From Allosediminivita pacifica (GTDB lineage: Bacteria > Pseudomonadota > Alphaproteobacteria > Rhodobacterales > Rhodobacteraceae): a DNA stretch of 64,000 nt. This document shows positions 18,681 to 28,233 of the stretch, piece by piece. The notes under the pieces were generated by a model, which searched no databases, had not been told where the DNA came from, and saw only the letters and a program-made list of their open reading frames with translations. The translations under genes were made by a program, and so were the position numbers. The first letter of the stretch is position 1. Each line of letters begins with the position of its first letter. The DNA is taken from assembly GCF_003054175.1 (NCBI RefSeq), contig NZ_QBKN01000010.1, forward strand, positions 1 through 64,000, read 5' to 3'.

Positions 18681-20006
18681 TTACCAGCGACGCTCAAAGC
18701 GACGGCGCAGGACGATGGCCACGATGTTCATGGTCAGCAGGAAAACCAGCAGGACGATGATCCCGCCCCAGGCCTTCTCGTAGAAGATCTGGTCGGCCCG
18801 GGAGGCCCAGGTGTAGATCTGCGCCGGCATCGCCGAGTTGCTGTCGAGCAGCCCCTCGGCCACGCCGTCGGGATATTTCAGCGCCACGAAGCCGACCATG
18901 CCGATCAGCAGCAGCGGCGCGGTTTCGCCAAGCGCCTGCGCGAGGCCGATGATCGTGCCCGTCAGGATTCCCGGCATGGCCAGCGGCAGGACGTGGTGGA
19001 ACACCGACTGCATCTTCGAGGCCCCGACCCCCAGCGCCGCGGCGCGGATCGAGGGCGGCACCGCGCGCAGCGCGGCGCGGGTCGAGATGATGATGGTCGG
19101 CAGCGTCATCAGCGTCAGCACGAGCCCACCAACAAGCGGCGCCGAGCGCGGCAGTCCGGCGAACTGGATAAAGAAGGCCAGCCCGAGGATGCCGAAGACG
19201 ATCGAGGGCACCGCCGCGAGGTTCGAGATGTTCACCTCGATGATGTCGGTAAAGCGGTTCTTCGGCGCGAACTCCTCGAGGTAGATCGAGGCTGCCACGC
19301 CGATGGGCAGCGACAGGATCAGCACCACGGCCATCATGTAGAAGGACCCCACCACCGAGGCGCCGATGCCGGCGGCCACCGGGTTGTCGTCCGAGGCCTC
19401 GGTCCCGGTCAGAAACTGCCAGTTGAACTCGCTCGTGATGATGCCGTTTTCCTTCATCTCGTCGGCAAGGTCGAGATCCTCGGGCGTGAGGAACGTGGAC
19501 CTTTCCTGTCCCTCGCGGGTAATCCGGCCTTTGAAGTAGCCGTCGGTACGGCTTGAGGTCGGCAGCTTGAAGGTCACCGCTTCGCCAAGCTGGTCCTCGT
19601 TCGCGGTGTAATAGTTGCGCAGCATGGCGCCGGGGCTGCCGATGATGCGCTCAACAGATTCCGGGTCGACATCCTCGCCAAGCTCGGCGGCCAGCGAGCC
19701 GACCAGCAGGTCCTGGTAGGCGCGCGTCTTGAAGAGCTGGTCCTCAGCCGCGGCATATTCTTCCTGCGTGACGGTCAGCTCTATCTCGACGACGGTCCGC
19801 GTAAAGGCGGGCAGACCCGAGGACAGGATCGACCAGACGAGCATGACCAGAAAGGAAAGCCCGATAGCGATGGCCGCGATCCCGTAGGACCGGAAGCGGG
19901 CTTCGGCGCGGTTGCGCTTCCTGGTGTTCACGTCGATCGTCAGGAGCGAGGTATGCTTGCGGGCGGTCGGTCCCGAGGCTCCGGGATTGTTGGTGGCGTC
20001 GGTCAT
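18681..20006 (-). CDS. pstA: phosphate ABC transporter permease PstA (long form)
   Basis: The 441-residue inner-membrane permease is about 145 residues longer than the E. coli protein. The extra length is an N-terminal segment (about 55-215) between the first membrane helix and the five-helix core; it reads like a periplasmic domain. The core has the permease motif near A-A-L-G-V-G-A-S-K and the G-L-A-Q-A-L-G-E-T-A-P-L segment typical of PstA. The start overlaps the pstC stop by one base. Long PstA and PstC proteins appear to be usual in related alphaproteobacteria. Confidence 0.93.
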   Translation of the reverse strand: MTDATNNPGASGPTARKHTSLLTIDVNTRKRNRAEARFRSYGIAAIAIGLSFLVMLVWSILSSGLPAFTRTVVEIELTVTQEEYAAAEDQLFKTRAYQDLLVGSLAAELGEDVDPESVERIIGSPGAMLRNYYTANEDQLGEAVTFKLPTSSRTDGYFKGRITREGQERSTFLTPEDLDLADEMKENGIITSEFNWQFLTGTEASDDNPVAAGIGASVVGSFYMMAVVLILSLPIGVAASIYLEEFAPKNRFTDIIEVNISNLAAVPSIVFGILGLAFFIQFAGLPRSAPLVGGLVLTLMTLPTIIISTRAALRAVPPSIRAAALGVGASKMQSVFHHVLPLAMPGILTGTIIGLAQALGETAPLLLIGMVGFVALKYPDGVAEGLLDSNSAMPAQIYTWASRADQIFYEKAWGGIIVLLVFLLTMNIVAIVLRRRFERRW

Positions 20007-21469
20007 TACTCGTACTGCTCCCGGTATTTGCGCACGATATAGAGGGCGAAGACATTGAGCCCGAGGGTGATGACGAAGAGCGTCATCCCCAGCGCAAAGG
20101 CGACAAGCGCCTCGGGACTCGTGAAGTCGGCATCGCCGGTCAGCTGGCTGACGATCCGGGTCGTTACGGTCGTCATCGCCTCGAAGGGGTTCATGCTCAG
20201 CCGGGCCGCGGCCCCTGCCCCGAGCACCACGATCATCGTCTCGCCGATGGCACGCGATGCGGCGAGCAGGATGGCGCCCACGATTCCCGGCAACGCGGCC
20301 GGCAGGATCACTTGGCGGATCGTCTCGGATTGCGTTGCGCCAAGCCCGTAGGATCCATCGCGCATGGCCTGCGGCACCGCATTGATGATGTCGTCGGACA
20401 GCGACGACACGAAGGGCACCAGCATGATCCCCATGACGAGCCCGGCGGTCATGACCGCGGTGGCACCGCTCATCCAGTCGACACCAAGTGCCCCGCCATC
20501 ACCGAAGACATCCAGCAGAAAGGGCCCGACCGTCAGCAGCGCGAAAAGGCCGTAGACGATGGTCGGAATGCCTGCGAGAACCTCCAGCGCGGGCTTTGCA
20601 AAGGCGCGCACCGGCTTGGAAGCGTATTCCGACAAGTAGATCGCCGCGAATAGCCCGATCGGCACGGCCACGATCAGCGCGATGATCGAGATATAGAGCG
20701 TGCCCCAGAGCAGCGGCAGCAGGCCAAGCTGGCTGGTACCGTTCCAGCGCGTACCGAAAAAGAAGTCCCAGGCCGGATAGAGCCTCAGGAACTCCACGGT
20801 GTTGAAAACCAGCGACAACACGATTCCAACCGTCGTCAGGATTGCGATGCAGGCTGCGGTCAGGAGCATCATGCGGGTCATGAACTCGACCGCGTTGCGG
20901 GCGCGGTAGTCCTTGTCCGTCTTGACGAAGGCGATGGCGGTTCCGAGCAGCGATGCCGCGATGACGGCGAAGGCCCGCAGCGTATCGCCCCAGGCAGAAA
21001 TCCCCATGTAGCGCTGTGCTGCCTGAAGCTCGGTCTGCGTCACGTCGCCGGAAAGCGCGACGCCGAGATCGGCAAGGCGGCCGCGTACATCGGTCAGGTC
21101 GGCCCTCATGTCAAATACCTGTTCGCGCGTCAGGTCACCTGCTCCGATTGCGTTGGACAGGCCTTCGGCCAGCCGCTGCACCTGCGTCATCACGAGGCTC
21201 AGCTGCCCAGATCCGAAGTCTGGATTTGCGTCGAGGATGATGCTCTGGACGGACTGCTTGATGACGATGGGCTGAACGGCGCTCCAGACGGCGAGCAGCA
21301 GCAGCGCGGGCACAAGCCCGGCGAGCAAGGCGTTCATGCCGTAGAAATTCGGTAGGGAGTGCAGGTTGCGGATGTTGCCCGAGGCCGACGACATCGCACG
21401 CCGCCGGGCGCCGACGTAGCCCAGCACCGCGACGACCCCGATGACGATGAGTATCCAGAATGGTGACAT
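20006..21469 (-). CDS. pstC: phosphate ABC transporter permease PstC (long form)
   Basis: The 487-residue permease has an extended N-terminal half with two membrane segments (about 2-18 and 45-65) and a helical, probably periplasmic stretch (about 70-160) before the usual core. The core contains L-P-A-A-L-P-G-I-V-G-A-I-L-L-A-A-S-R-A-I-G-E-T-M, the PstC loop that contacts PstB. I chose the ATG at 21469 over an in-frame TTG further upstream, because the sequence between them is part of a hairpin. It is paired with pstA by a 1-base overlap. Confidence 0.93.
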   Translation of the reverse strand: MSPFWILIVIGVVAVLGYVGARRRAMSSASGNIRNLHSLPNFYGMNALLAGLVPALLLLAVWSAVQPIVIKQSVQSIILDANPDFGSGQLSLVMTQVQRLAEGLSNAIGAGDLTREQVFDMRADLTDVRGRLADLGVALSGDVTQTELQAAQRYMGISAWGDTLRAFAVIAASLLGTAIAFVKTDKDYRARNAVEFMTRMMLLTAACIAILTTVGIVLSLVFNTVEFLRLYPAWDFFFGTRWNGTSQLGLLPLLWGTLYISIIALIVAVPIGLFAAIYLSEYASKPVRAFAKPALEVLAGIPTIVYGLFALLTVGPFLLDVFGDGGALGVDWMSGATAVMTAGLVMGIMLVPFVSSLSDDIINAVPQAMRDGSYGLGATQSETIRQVILPAALPGIVGAILLAASRAIGETMIVVLGAGAAARLSMNPFEAMTTVTTRIVSQLTGDADFTSPEALVAFALGMTLFVITLGLNVFALYIVRKYREQYE

Positions 21470-21497
21470 GATGACTTCCGCACCTGTGTTCGGGAAA

Positions 21498-21526
21498 GCG
21501 GGCGGCGCCAACCTGACGCCACCCGC
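21498..21526 (-). terminator. attenuator-like hairpin between pstS and pstC
   Basis: GCGGGTGGCG and CGCCGCCCGC form a 10-bp stem (one G-T pair) followed by TTTCCC on the minus strand. Such hairpins after a binding-protein gene usually let much more pstS than pstCAB mRNA accumulate. Confidence 0.6.
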
Positions 21527-21551
21527 CGCATTGCGCGTAGGACCCGGGGTC

Positions 21552-22592
21552 TTACATCTCGCTCATGGTGGTTTCGTTCTCGATCAGCGACTGGGTGTCT
21601 GCCAGTTCCGGATCGGGGACGAGGCCGTAGTTGGCAAGCGGGCCGCCGGGACCGGCGATCTCGTCAGCCATGAAGAACTGGGCGTATTCCTTGACGCCGG
21701 GGATCACGCCGATGTGGGCCTTCTTGATGTAGAAGAACAGCGGACGCGACACCGGGTATTCGCCCGACGCGATGGTCTCGGTCGAGGGCGCGACGCCGCC
21801 CATGGTGGCGACCTTCAGGCTGTCGGTGTTGTTCTCGTAGAACGCCAGGCCGAAGACGCCGACACCGTTCGGGTTCGACTGGATGCGCGCCAGTGTCTCG
21901 GTGTAGTCGCCGTCGATGTCGACAGACACGCCGTCGGTGCGGACGGTCATGCAGGCCTCTTCGGCGGCATCTTCGTCCATGCCGGATTCGACGAAGGCTT
22001 CCATGGCGCCGGAGTCTTCACAGCCCTGCAGCAGCACGTTCTCTTCGAAGACTTCGCGGGTGCCGTGACGTGTGCCCGGGATGAAGGTCAGGATCTCGGC
22101 GTCGGGAAGATCGCCGTTCACGTCAGCCCAGGTGGTGTTGGGGTTTTCCACGATCTCGCCGTCGACGGGCAGCTCGGCCGCGATGGCCTGGAACCAGTCG
22201 GAAGGCTCGAACGCGGTGAATTCAGGGCCGTCGATCTGGCTGGCGAAAACGATGCCGTCATAGCCGATGCGGACTTCGATGATCTCGTCCACGCCATTGT
22301 TGGCGCAGGTTTCGACTTCGCTGTCGCGAATGGGGCGCGAGGCGTTGGCGATGTCGATGGTGCCTTCGCCGACGCCTTCGCAGAAGCGTGCCAGGCCGGT
22401 GGACGAACCGCCCGATTCCACGACCGGGGTCGGGAAGTCGGTGTTCTCGCCGAACAGCTCTGCGACGATCGAGGCATAGGGCAGAACGGTCGAGGAACCG
22501 GCGATCTGGACGTTGTCGCGGTCCTGAGCGTAGGCGCCCGATGCGGAAACGGCAGCGATCGCCAGGGCGGAGGCGGTCAGTTTGACGTTCAT
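21552..22592 (-). CDS. pstS: phosphate-binding periplasmic protein PstS
   Basis: The 346-residue protein has a signal peptide (cut after A-Y-A, about residue 22) and begins R-D-N-V-Q-I-A-G-S-S-T-V-L-P-Y-A, the phosphate-binding loop of PstS. It also has G-G-S-S-T-G near 65-70 and R-x-G-x-D-x-I-V-F-A. It captures phosphate in the periplasm for PstCAB. The start at 22592 has a GGAGCA ribosome site. A three-repeat Pho box lies 80-108 bases upstream. Confidence 0.95.
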   Translation of the reverse strand: MNVKLTASALAIAAVSASGAYAQDRDNVQIAGSSTVLPYASIVAELFGENTDFPTPVVESGGSSTGLARFCEGVGEGTIDIANASRPIRDSEVETCANNGVDEIIEVRIGYDGIVFASQIDGPEFTAFEPSDWFQAIAAELPVDGEIVENPNTTWADVNGDLPDAEILTFIPGTRHGTREVFEENVLLQGCEDSGAMEAFVESGMDEDAAEEACMTVRTDGVSVDIDGDYTETLARIQSNPNGVGVFGLAFYENNTDSLKVATMGGVAPSTETIASGEYPVSRPLFFYIKKAHIGVIPGVKEYAQFFMADEIAGPGGPLANYGLVPDPELADTQSLIENETTMSEM

Positions 22593-22671
22593 GGAATGCT
22601 CCTGAGTTTCGGAATCGATCATCCCCACGATGATCTCCGCCGGCAGGGCTAGACCCGGCCGGCTATGCTTT

Positions 22672-22700
22672 TGTGACAGCCATGTAACGGTTATATGACA
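22672..22700 (-). promoter_or_regulatory. Pho box, three tandem half-sites
   Basis: On the minus strand three 7-base units TGTCATA, CGTTACA and TGTCACA are separated by exactly four bases (11-base period). This fits the PhoB-binding consensus of tandem TGTCATA/CTGTCAT repeats. It lies upstream of pstS and downstream of phoR, so pstSCAB-phoU-phoB probably has its own phosphate-starvation promoter. Confidence 0.85.
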
Positions 22701-22942
22701 CTCGACCGGTGACGCCGGAATTTTCACGGAATTTATCCCGCAAGGCCCGAATTCCTCTCGCGATCGGGAGAGAGCGGCTAAGCTGTCGTGCCGTATGGGT
22801 TATTTTCACCACTCTCCCTGCTCTGGACCGGGCTGACAGATGACGTTGCGGCAGATCATGCATTCGCAGCCCCTCGGGGGATCGTCTCCGGAGGGCGGAA
22901 TGTAACAGGAAGTTCACGAACGCCGGACCGACCGGAAAGGCC
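22701..22942. other. phoR-pstS intergenic region
   Basis: Apart from the Pho box the roughly 350-base gap holds no credible gene. One isolated TGTTACA-like unit near 22900-22925 resembles a Pho half-site but lacks clear 11-base partners. Confidence 0.5.
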
Positions 22943-23980
22943 TCAATCGACAGGCAGGATGATCGTGAAGGTCGTACCTTTTCCGCGCTCGCTGTCGACG
23001 CGCAGCCGCCCGCGGTGGCGGTTCACGATGTGCTTGACAATGGCGAGGCCAAGACCGGTGCCGCCCATCTCGCGCGACCGGTGATTGTCCACGCGGTAGA
23101 AGCGCTCAGTCAGGCGGGGAAGGTGGATCGGATCGATCCCCTGCCCGGTATCGGACACTTCGATCCGCACCCCCTGCCCGCGCAGCCTGGGCTCGTAGGT
23201 CGGCCCGGTCAGCGTCACGGTGGCGCTGGCCCCGCGCCCGGCATATTTGATCGCGTTTTCCAGAAGGTTCGTCACCACCTGACGAAGCTGGTCGGCATCG
23301 CCCATGATCGCGACACTCTCTGCCGGCAGTTCGGCTTGAAGCGTGACGCCGGCCTCCTGCGCGATGGGCATCAGCCCGTGGATCGTCGAGCGGATCAGCG
23401 CGGCCGGATCCAGACGCTCGGTGGGCCGCACCCGTTCTTCCGCCTCCACCCGGCTGAGCGAAAGCAGATCGCCCACCAGCCGGTTCATCCTGTGCGCCTC
23501 GGTCTCCATGATACCCAGAAACCGCTCCTGCCCGGCGGGATCGTTTCGCGCAGGGCCGCGCAGCGTCTCGATGAAGCCGATCAACGCGGTCAGCGGCGTG
23601 CGCAGCTCGTGGCTCACGTTGGCGACGAAATCGCGCCGCATCTGGCCGACCTGTTCGACGTGGGTCACGTCCTCGAAGGTGAGCATGGCACCTGCGCCAC
23701 CTTCGAGCCCGACGGGCCGGACGGTCACGTGAAAGGTCGTGTCCTGCCGGCCGTCGTTGGTCAGGTACTCCGTGCGCCGAGAGGCGCCCTCGCGCAGGCA
23801 GGCCTCCACCGCGTCCAGAACCATGGGCTGGCGCAGGGCGGTGATGAAATGCCGCCCCTGCACCGCCTCGCCCAGAAGCTTGCGCGCCTCGGCATTCAGC
23901 GCCGCGATACGCTCGTCGCGCCGGATCAGCACCGCGGGCAACGGGCTGGCATTGACGAAGTCCTCGGCGCGGCCTTCCAT
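22943..23980 (-). CDS. phoR: phosphate sensor kinase PhoR (soluble form)
   Basis: The 345-residue kinase begins directly with a PAS domain (about 8-105), then has the H box V-S-H-E-L-R-T-P-L with His124, N box L-L-E-N-A-I-K-Y, D-T-G-Q-G-I and G-G-T-G-L-G-L-A. No membrane segment is present, unlike the E. coli PhoR with its N-terminal membrane helices, so signalling must come through protein contacts such as PhoU. It is upstream of pstS in the same direction, separated by a 350-base gap, and overlaps the trans-sulfuration gene stop by one base. Confidence 0.9.
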   Translation of the reverse strand: MEGRAEDFVNASPLPAVLIRRDERIAALNAEARKLLGEAVQGRHFITALRQPMVLDAVEACLREGASRRTEYLTNDGRQDTTFHVTVRPVGLEGGAGAMLTFEDVTHVEQVGQMRRDFVANVSHELRTPLTALIGFIETLRGPARNDPAGQERFLGIMETEAHRMNRLVGDLLSLSRVEAEERVRPTERLDPAALIRSTIHGLMPIAQEAGVTLQAELPAESVAIMGDADQLRQVVTNLLENAIKYAGRGASATVTLTGPTYEPRLRGQGVRIEVSDTGQGIDPIHLPRLTERFYRVDNHRSREMGGTGLGLAIVKHIVNRHRGRLRVDSERGKGTTFTIILPVD

Positions 23981-25161
23981 CAGATCTGCCCTGCGGCCTC
24001 CAGCCCGGCGTCGAAGGTGGCCATCAGCGCCTCCGGCTCCTCCAGCCCGACTGAGACGCGGAAGAACCCCTCGGAGATGCCGATTGCACTTCGCCCCTCG
24101 GGCGTCAGCGCCCTGTGCGACGACGAGGCGGGATGCGACAACGTCGTGCCGACGTCGCCCAGCGTCGGGGCAAAGGCGATGCCGTCCGCGGCATGGGCAA
24201 AGGCATTGGCCGCTGCGCGACCGCCCTCGATCTCGAAGCTCAGCATGTTACCGCCCTGCCCCTTCAGCAGTCCCTGCGCGCGTGCCGCATCCGGATGATC
24301 GGGTCGGGTCGGATAGAGCACCCGCGTGACGCCCTGTCTGCCCGCAAGATGAGCGCCCAGCCGTTCGGCGGTGGCCTGCGCCCGGTCGAACCGCAGCTGG
24401 AAGGTCATCAGTCCGCGCTCGGCCAGCCAGCACTCGTAGGGGCTGGGCGTCATGCCGGTGGTCACCGCAAAGACCCGCATCCGCTGCGTCAGTTCCGGAT
24501 CCTTCGCACCGACCCAGCCGAGCGTCACGTCCGAGTGCCCCGCCAGCAGCTTGGTGATCGAATGGATCACGATGTCCGCACCGTGCTCGAATGGCTTGAT
24601 GGCCGCAGGCGTCGTGAAGGTGTTGTCCACCACCAGCAGCACGCCAGCCTCCCGGCAAAGCTCGGCGATTCCATCGATATCGGCGATCCGCAGCGTCGGG
24701 TTCGAGACCACCTCGATCACCACCATCTTCGTCTCGGGCCGCAGCGCCGCCCGGACCGAGGCCACATCCGTCGGGTCGGCCAGCGAGGTCGCGATCCCCA
24801 GCCGGGGCAGATCCTCGGTCATCATGCGCAGTGACCGGCCGTAAAGCTGGTTGCCACCCACAACGTGATCACCGGCCTTGGTCAGGCCGAGCAGCACCGC
24901 ACTGACCGCCGCCATGCCCGAGCCCGTGACGACGCCGTCCTCGCACCCCTCGAGAAGGTCGATCCGCTGGCCTAGCACGTCGGCATTGGGGTGCCCTTCA
25001 CGGGCGTAGGTATAGCCCGAAGACCGCCCCTCGTACTGATCGTCCAGCGAATCCGGCGTATCGCTGGCATAGACCACCGAGGGCATGATCGGCGTCACGA
25101 CAGAGGTCGAGGCGCTCGCCGGCAGGCCGCCGGGACGCTGGAGGGTGGGTTTCATCGCCAT
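23980..25161 (-). CDS. trans-sulfuration PLP enzyme (cystathionine gamma-synthase/lyase family)
   Basis: The 393-residue enzyme is a Cys/Met-metabolism PLP protein. It has Y-x-Y-x-R-x-G-H-P near 50-58, G-S-G-M-A-A at 80-85 (phosphate binding), D-N-T-F at 179-182 and the PLP lysine Lys204 in S-I-T-K-L-L-A-G-H-S-D. It could be a cystathionine gamma-synthase, gamma-lyase or beta-lyase; sequence does not separate these safely. The start at 25161 follows AAAGG; an upstream in-frame ATG is less likely. It overlaps phoR by one base, an odd partner. Confidence 0.87.
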   Translation of the reverse strand: MAMKPTLQRPGGLPASASTSVVTPIMPSVVYASDTPDSLDDQYEGRSSGYTYAREGHPNADVLGQRIDLLEGCEDGVVTGSGMAAVSAVLLGLTKAGDHVVGGNQLYGRSLRMMTEDLPRLGIATSLADPTDVASVRAALRPETKMVVIEVVSNPTLRIADIDGIAELCREAGVLLVVDNTFTTPAAIKPFEHGADIVIHSITKLLAGHSDVTLGWVGAKDPELTQRMRVFAVTTGMTPSPYECWLAERGLMTFQLRFDRAQATAERLGAHLAGRQGVTRVLYPTRPDHPDAARAQGLLKGQGGNMLSFEIEGGRAAANAFAHAADGIAFAPTLGDVGTTLSHPASSSHRALTPEGRSAIGISEGFFRVSVGLEEPEALMATFDAGLEAAGQI

Positions 25162-25191
25162 GTCTTCTGGACCTTTCTTTCGTTCCAACCC

Positions 25192-25713
25192 CTAGAGCGG
25201 CGTCAGCCCCTCGGCGTAGCGCCGGGCATTCTGCTGGTAGTGAAGCGCCGAGGCCTCGAGCTTGCGGATCGCTTCGTCATCGAGCTCGCGCACCACCTTG
25301 GCCGGCATCCCCACGACAAGGCTGCCGTCGGGAATCTCCTTGCCCTCGGTTACCAGGGCCCCTGCCCCGATCAGGCAGTTCTTGCCGATCTTCGCGCCGT
25401 TCAGGATCGTCGCCCCCATGCCGATCAGGGTGTTCTCGCCGATGGTGCAGCCGTGCAGCATGACCTTGTGGCCGATGGTGCAGCCCGCACTGATGGTCAG
25501 CGGAAAGCCCATGTCCGTATGACAGACCACGTTCTCCTGAACGTTGGTGCCGGCGCAGACGCGAATTTCCTCGTTGTCGCCGCGCAGCGTGCAGCCGAAC
25601 CAGACGCTGGCGTTCTCCTCCAGAACCACCTTCCCGATCAGGTTCGCATCGGGCGCCACCCATGCGGTGTCATCCACTTGCGGCGCGATGCCGTCCAGAG
25701 CGTAGAGTGTCAT
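25192..25713 (-). CDS. gamma-class carbonic anhydrase-like protein
   Basis: The 173-residue left-handed beta-helix protein has hexapeptide repeats and the three zinc ligands His65, His82 and His87 (C-H-T-D-M-G and [10 protein letters not shown]). It belongs to the YrdA/PaaY/CaiE group of gamma-carbonic-anhydrase homologues, forming trimers with the metal at subunit borders. Activity as carbonic anhydrase is not certain for this group. Its start overlaps the gmk stop by four bases. Confidence 0.9.
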   Translation of the reverse strand: MTLYALDGIAPQVDDTAWVAPDANLIGKVVLEENASVWFGCTLRGDNEEIRVCAGTNVQENVVCHTDMGFPLTISAGCTIGHKVMLHGCTIGENTLIGMGATILNGAKIGKNCLIGAGALVTEGKEIPDGSLVVGMPAKVVRELDDEAIRKLEASALHYQQNARRYAEGLTPL

Positions 25714-26354
25714 TCAAATCCTCCCTCGAATTGCGATTGCAGCATCCGCACGTGATCCGTCAGCCCCGGCTGCTGACTGCGCCGCAACCGCGCCGCCGTT
25801 ACGATCGATTTCAACCGTTCCTCAGTCTGGTCAAGATCTTCGTTCACGAGCACGTAGTCGTATCCGTCCCAGTGGCTGATCTCGTCCCAGCTTTTCTGCA
25901 TCCGCTTGGCGATCACCTCGGGCGCGTCCTGTCCCCGCTGGACAAGGCGGCGGTGCAGTTCCGGGATCGAGGGCGGCAGAAGGAAGATCGACAGGGTATG
26001 CGCCCCGAGGTCCGAGTTCCGGATCTGCTGGGCCCCCTGCCAGTCGATGTCGAACAGGACGTCCTGCCCCGCGTCGATGGCCTCGCGCACGGGCGCCTTG
26101 GGCGAGCCGTAGAAATTACCAAAGACATGCGCGTGTTCGAGCATGCCGCCATCTGCGACCGTGGCCTTGAAATCATGTTCGCTCAGGAACCGGTAGTCGC
26201 GTCCGTCGACCTCGCCCGGGCGCGGGTCGCGCGTCGTGGCCGAGACCGAGAAGACGATGCTCGGGTCCCAGGCACGCAGGCGCTTGGCGAGGGTGGATTT
26301 GCCGGCGCCGGAGGGCGAGGACAGGATGATCAGCAGGCCGCGACGGGTCGCCAT
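25710..26354 (-). CDS. gmk: guanylate kinase
   Basis: The 214-residue enzyme phosphorylates GMP to GDP. The P-loop [11 protein letters not shown] is at 11-21, the GMP-binding [17 protein letters not shown] follows, and D-I-D-W-Q-G is near 100. It follows yicC by three bases, the standard yicC-gmk pairing. Confidence 0.96.
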   Translation of the reverse strand: MATRRGLLIILSSPSGAGKSTLAKRLRAWDPSIVFSVSATTRDPRPGEVDGRDYRFLSEHDFKATVADGGMLEHAHVFGNFYGSPKAPVREAIDAGQDVLFDIDWQGAQQIRNSDLGAHTLSIFLLPPSIPELHRRLVQRGQDAPEVIAKRMQKSWDEISHWDGYDYVLVNEDLDQTEERLKSIVTAARLRRSQQPGLTDHVRMLQSQFEGGFE

Positions 26355-26357
26355 ATG

Positions 26358-27248
26358 TTACTCCACATTCTGGATCTGTTCGCGCATCTGGTCGATGGCG
26401 CTCTTGAGCGCGAGACCGGTCTGCGTCAGCGCCGCGTCCCCGGACTTGGAGCAGAGCGTGTTGGCCTCGCGGTTGAATTCCTGCGCAAGGAAGTCGAGCT
26501 TGCGCCCGACCGGGCCGTCCTGAGCCAGCAGGTCCCGCGCCGCACCGACATGGGCACGCAGGCGGTCAATTTCCTCGGTGATGTCGGCCTTGACCGCGAT
26601 CATCGCAAGCTCCTGCGCCAGCCGCGCCTCGTCAGCGCCGCCGAACTCTTCCATCACCCGCGAAAGCTGCGTACGCAACCGCTCGCGGCGTTCCCCTTCC
26701 CGCGCATCCACCGCGCGTTCCGCCGCTCCGACCAGGTCTTCGATCTCGCTCAGTTGCCGGACCAGCACATCCTGCAGCATCCCGCCTTCACGCGCGCGCA
26801 TCTCGACAAAATCGGTCAGCACGGCGTCGAAATCGGACAGCAGAGCGGCCCGTGTCGCATCATGGTCGGTCGCGGGTGTCTCTGTGGTCAGGACCCCGCG
26901 CAGGGCCACGATGTCCGCCGCAGTCGAGGGTTTCAGCGTCATCCCGCGGCCCATGGCCTCTGCCTCGATCCGCCCGATCGCGTCGAGCACCGCCCCGAGC
27001 TGTGCCGGGTCCAGCCGGGGTGCGGAACTCGACTCGTCGGAGCTCAGCCTGAGAGAGATCTGGATGTTGCCACGGGTCAGCGCGTCGCCGGTACGCTTCC
27101 GGACCGCCGGTTCGAGTCCGTCGATCCAGTCCGGCAACCTCAGCCTGAGGTCGAGGCCCTTGCCGTTGACCCCGCGCAGTTCCCAAGTCCAGCTCAGCCC
27201 CTGCCCGCCTCCCTGGAGACTGGCGAAGCCCGTCATCGATTGCCGCAT
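26358..27248 (-). CDS. YicC family endoribonuclease-like protein
   Basis: The 296-residue protein starts M-x-x-S-M-T-G-F-A and ends with the conserved DUF1732 C terminus (E-F-N-R-E-A-N-T-L-C-S-K-S-G-D near 260). YicC family proteins are conserved in bacteria; E. coli YicC is reported to act as an RNase on small RNAs. It is immediately upstream of gmk, as usual. Confidence 0.93.
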   Translation of the reverse strand: MRQSMTGFASLQGGGQGLSWTWELRGVNGKGLDLRLRLPDWIDGLEPAVRKRTGDALTRGNIQISLRLSSDESSSAPRLDPAQLGAVLDAIGRIEAEAMGRGMTLKPSTAADIVALRGVLTTETPATDHDATRAALLSDFDAVLTDFVEMRAREGGMLQDVLVRQLSEIEDLVGAAERAVDAREGERRERLRTQLSRVMEEFGGADEARLAQELAMIAVKADITEEIDRLRAHVGAARDLLAQDGPVGRKLDFLAQEFNREANTLCSKSGDAALTQTGLALKSAIDQMREQIQNVE

Positions 27249-27483
27249 TCCTGCGCTCCTTCGCTGAATTGGCCCTAGCCTCCGCGCAGGCGCATGGCAA
27301 GACGCGTCGAAAACGTGTAAACTGCGGATTAACCGAGTTTCGACTCTCGCGTCGCGTTAACCTTTTGGCCCGAAATGGGGCGAAATCGTGCCCGGAACCT
27401 GCTATCAACGTTTTGGTAACGGAGATTAAGCAGTCTGGTACGGTTGGGGGTTCCGCCCGGACCGCGCGGCGAAAGGAACGAAG

Positions 27484-28209
27484 ATGCTCGGATCTGGTGG
27501 AAACGGACGCGATATTGTTTCTATGACGGACAGGGAAAAGGCACGGCGCCTCGCGCCCATCAGGACGGTCGAAGCCTACTGGCGCGGCTTGTGCGGCCCT
27601 GACCAGGTGCCGCTGCGTTCCCAGATCGACCCGCGCGGGATGGAAAATGCGCTCGAAAACGCCTTCCTGGCCGAACGCATCGCGCCGTCCCTCGCCAAGC
27701 TCAGGGTGGCAGGTTCGCATCTCTCCGACCTCATGGGCATGGAGGTGTCGGGCATGCCGCTCTCGACGCTCATCGCCCCTTCAGACCGGGATCGCCTTGG
27801 CCAGGCCATCGCGCGGCTCTTCAACGATCCGGCGATCATCCGCGCCACGCTGCGTGCCGAAGGTGGCTTCGGCAAGCCCGACATGGAAGCCCAGATGATC
27901 ATCCTGCCGCTGCGCTCCGACATGGGCGACATCACCCGCGCGCTGGGCGCGTTGGTCAGCACCGGCCAGATCGGCCGCACACCGCGCCGTTTCAAGATCA
28001 CCCAGATCGAGATCGAGCCCGCCCTCGATCCGGCGCTCGCCCCGGCGCCCGTTCCCGTCACGGAAGAACCCGCCGCAGCGCCCCGTGGTCTCTCCGAAGA
28101 GCAGGCTGGTTTCACGCACCGTCCGCAGCCCGCCGCGATCGAGCGCCCGCTCTCGGCCACCGCGCGCCGCGCGCCGCACCTGCGTCTCGTGGTCTCCAAC
28201 GACGACTGA
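27484..28209 (+). CDS. PAS_5 domain protein
   Basis: The 241-residue protein has an N-terminal PAS-like domain of the alphaproteobacterial PAS_5 type (about 20-170; the early R-x-x-E-x-Y-W-R-G-L and D-P-x-x-M motifs). A low-complexity Pro/Ala-rich tail follows. No enzymatic output domain is present. The role is unknown, possibly as a small sensor or motility/cell-cycle modulator. A good AAAGGAACG ribosome site precedes the ATG, and it diverges from yicC with a 235-base gap. Confidence 0.8.
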   Translation: MLGSGGNGRDIVSMTDREKARRLAPIRTVEAYWRGLCGPDQVPLRSQIDPRGMENALENAFLAERIAPSLAKLRVAGSHLSDLMGMEVSGMPLSTLIAPSDRDRLGQAIARLFNDPAIIRATLRAEGGFGKPDMEAQMIILPLRSDMGDITRALGALVSTGQIGRTPRRFKITQIEIEPALDPALAPAPVPVTEEPAAAPRGLSEEQAGFTHRPQPAAIERPLSATARRAPHLRLVVSNDD

Positions 28210-28233
28210 GCCAATCGGGCCAGCCACAACGGA

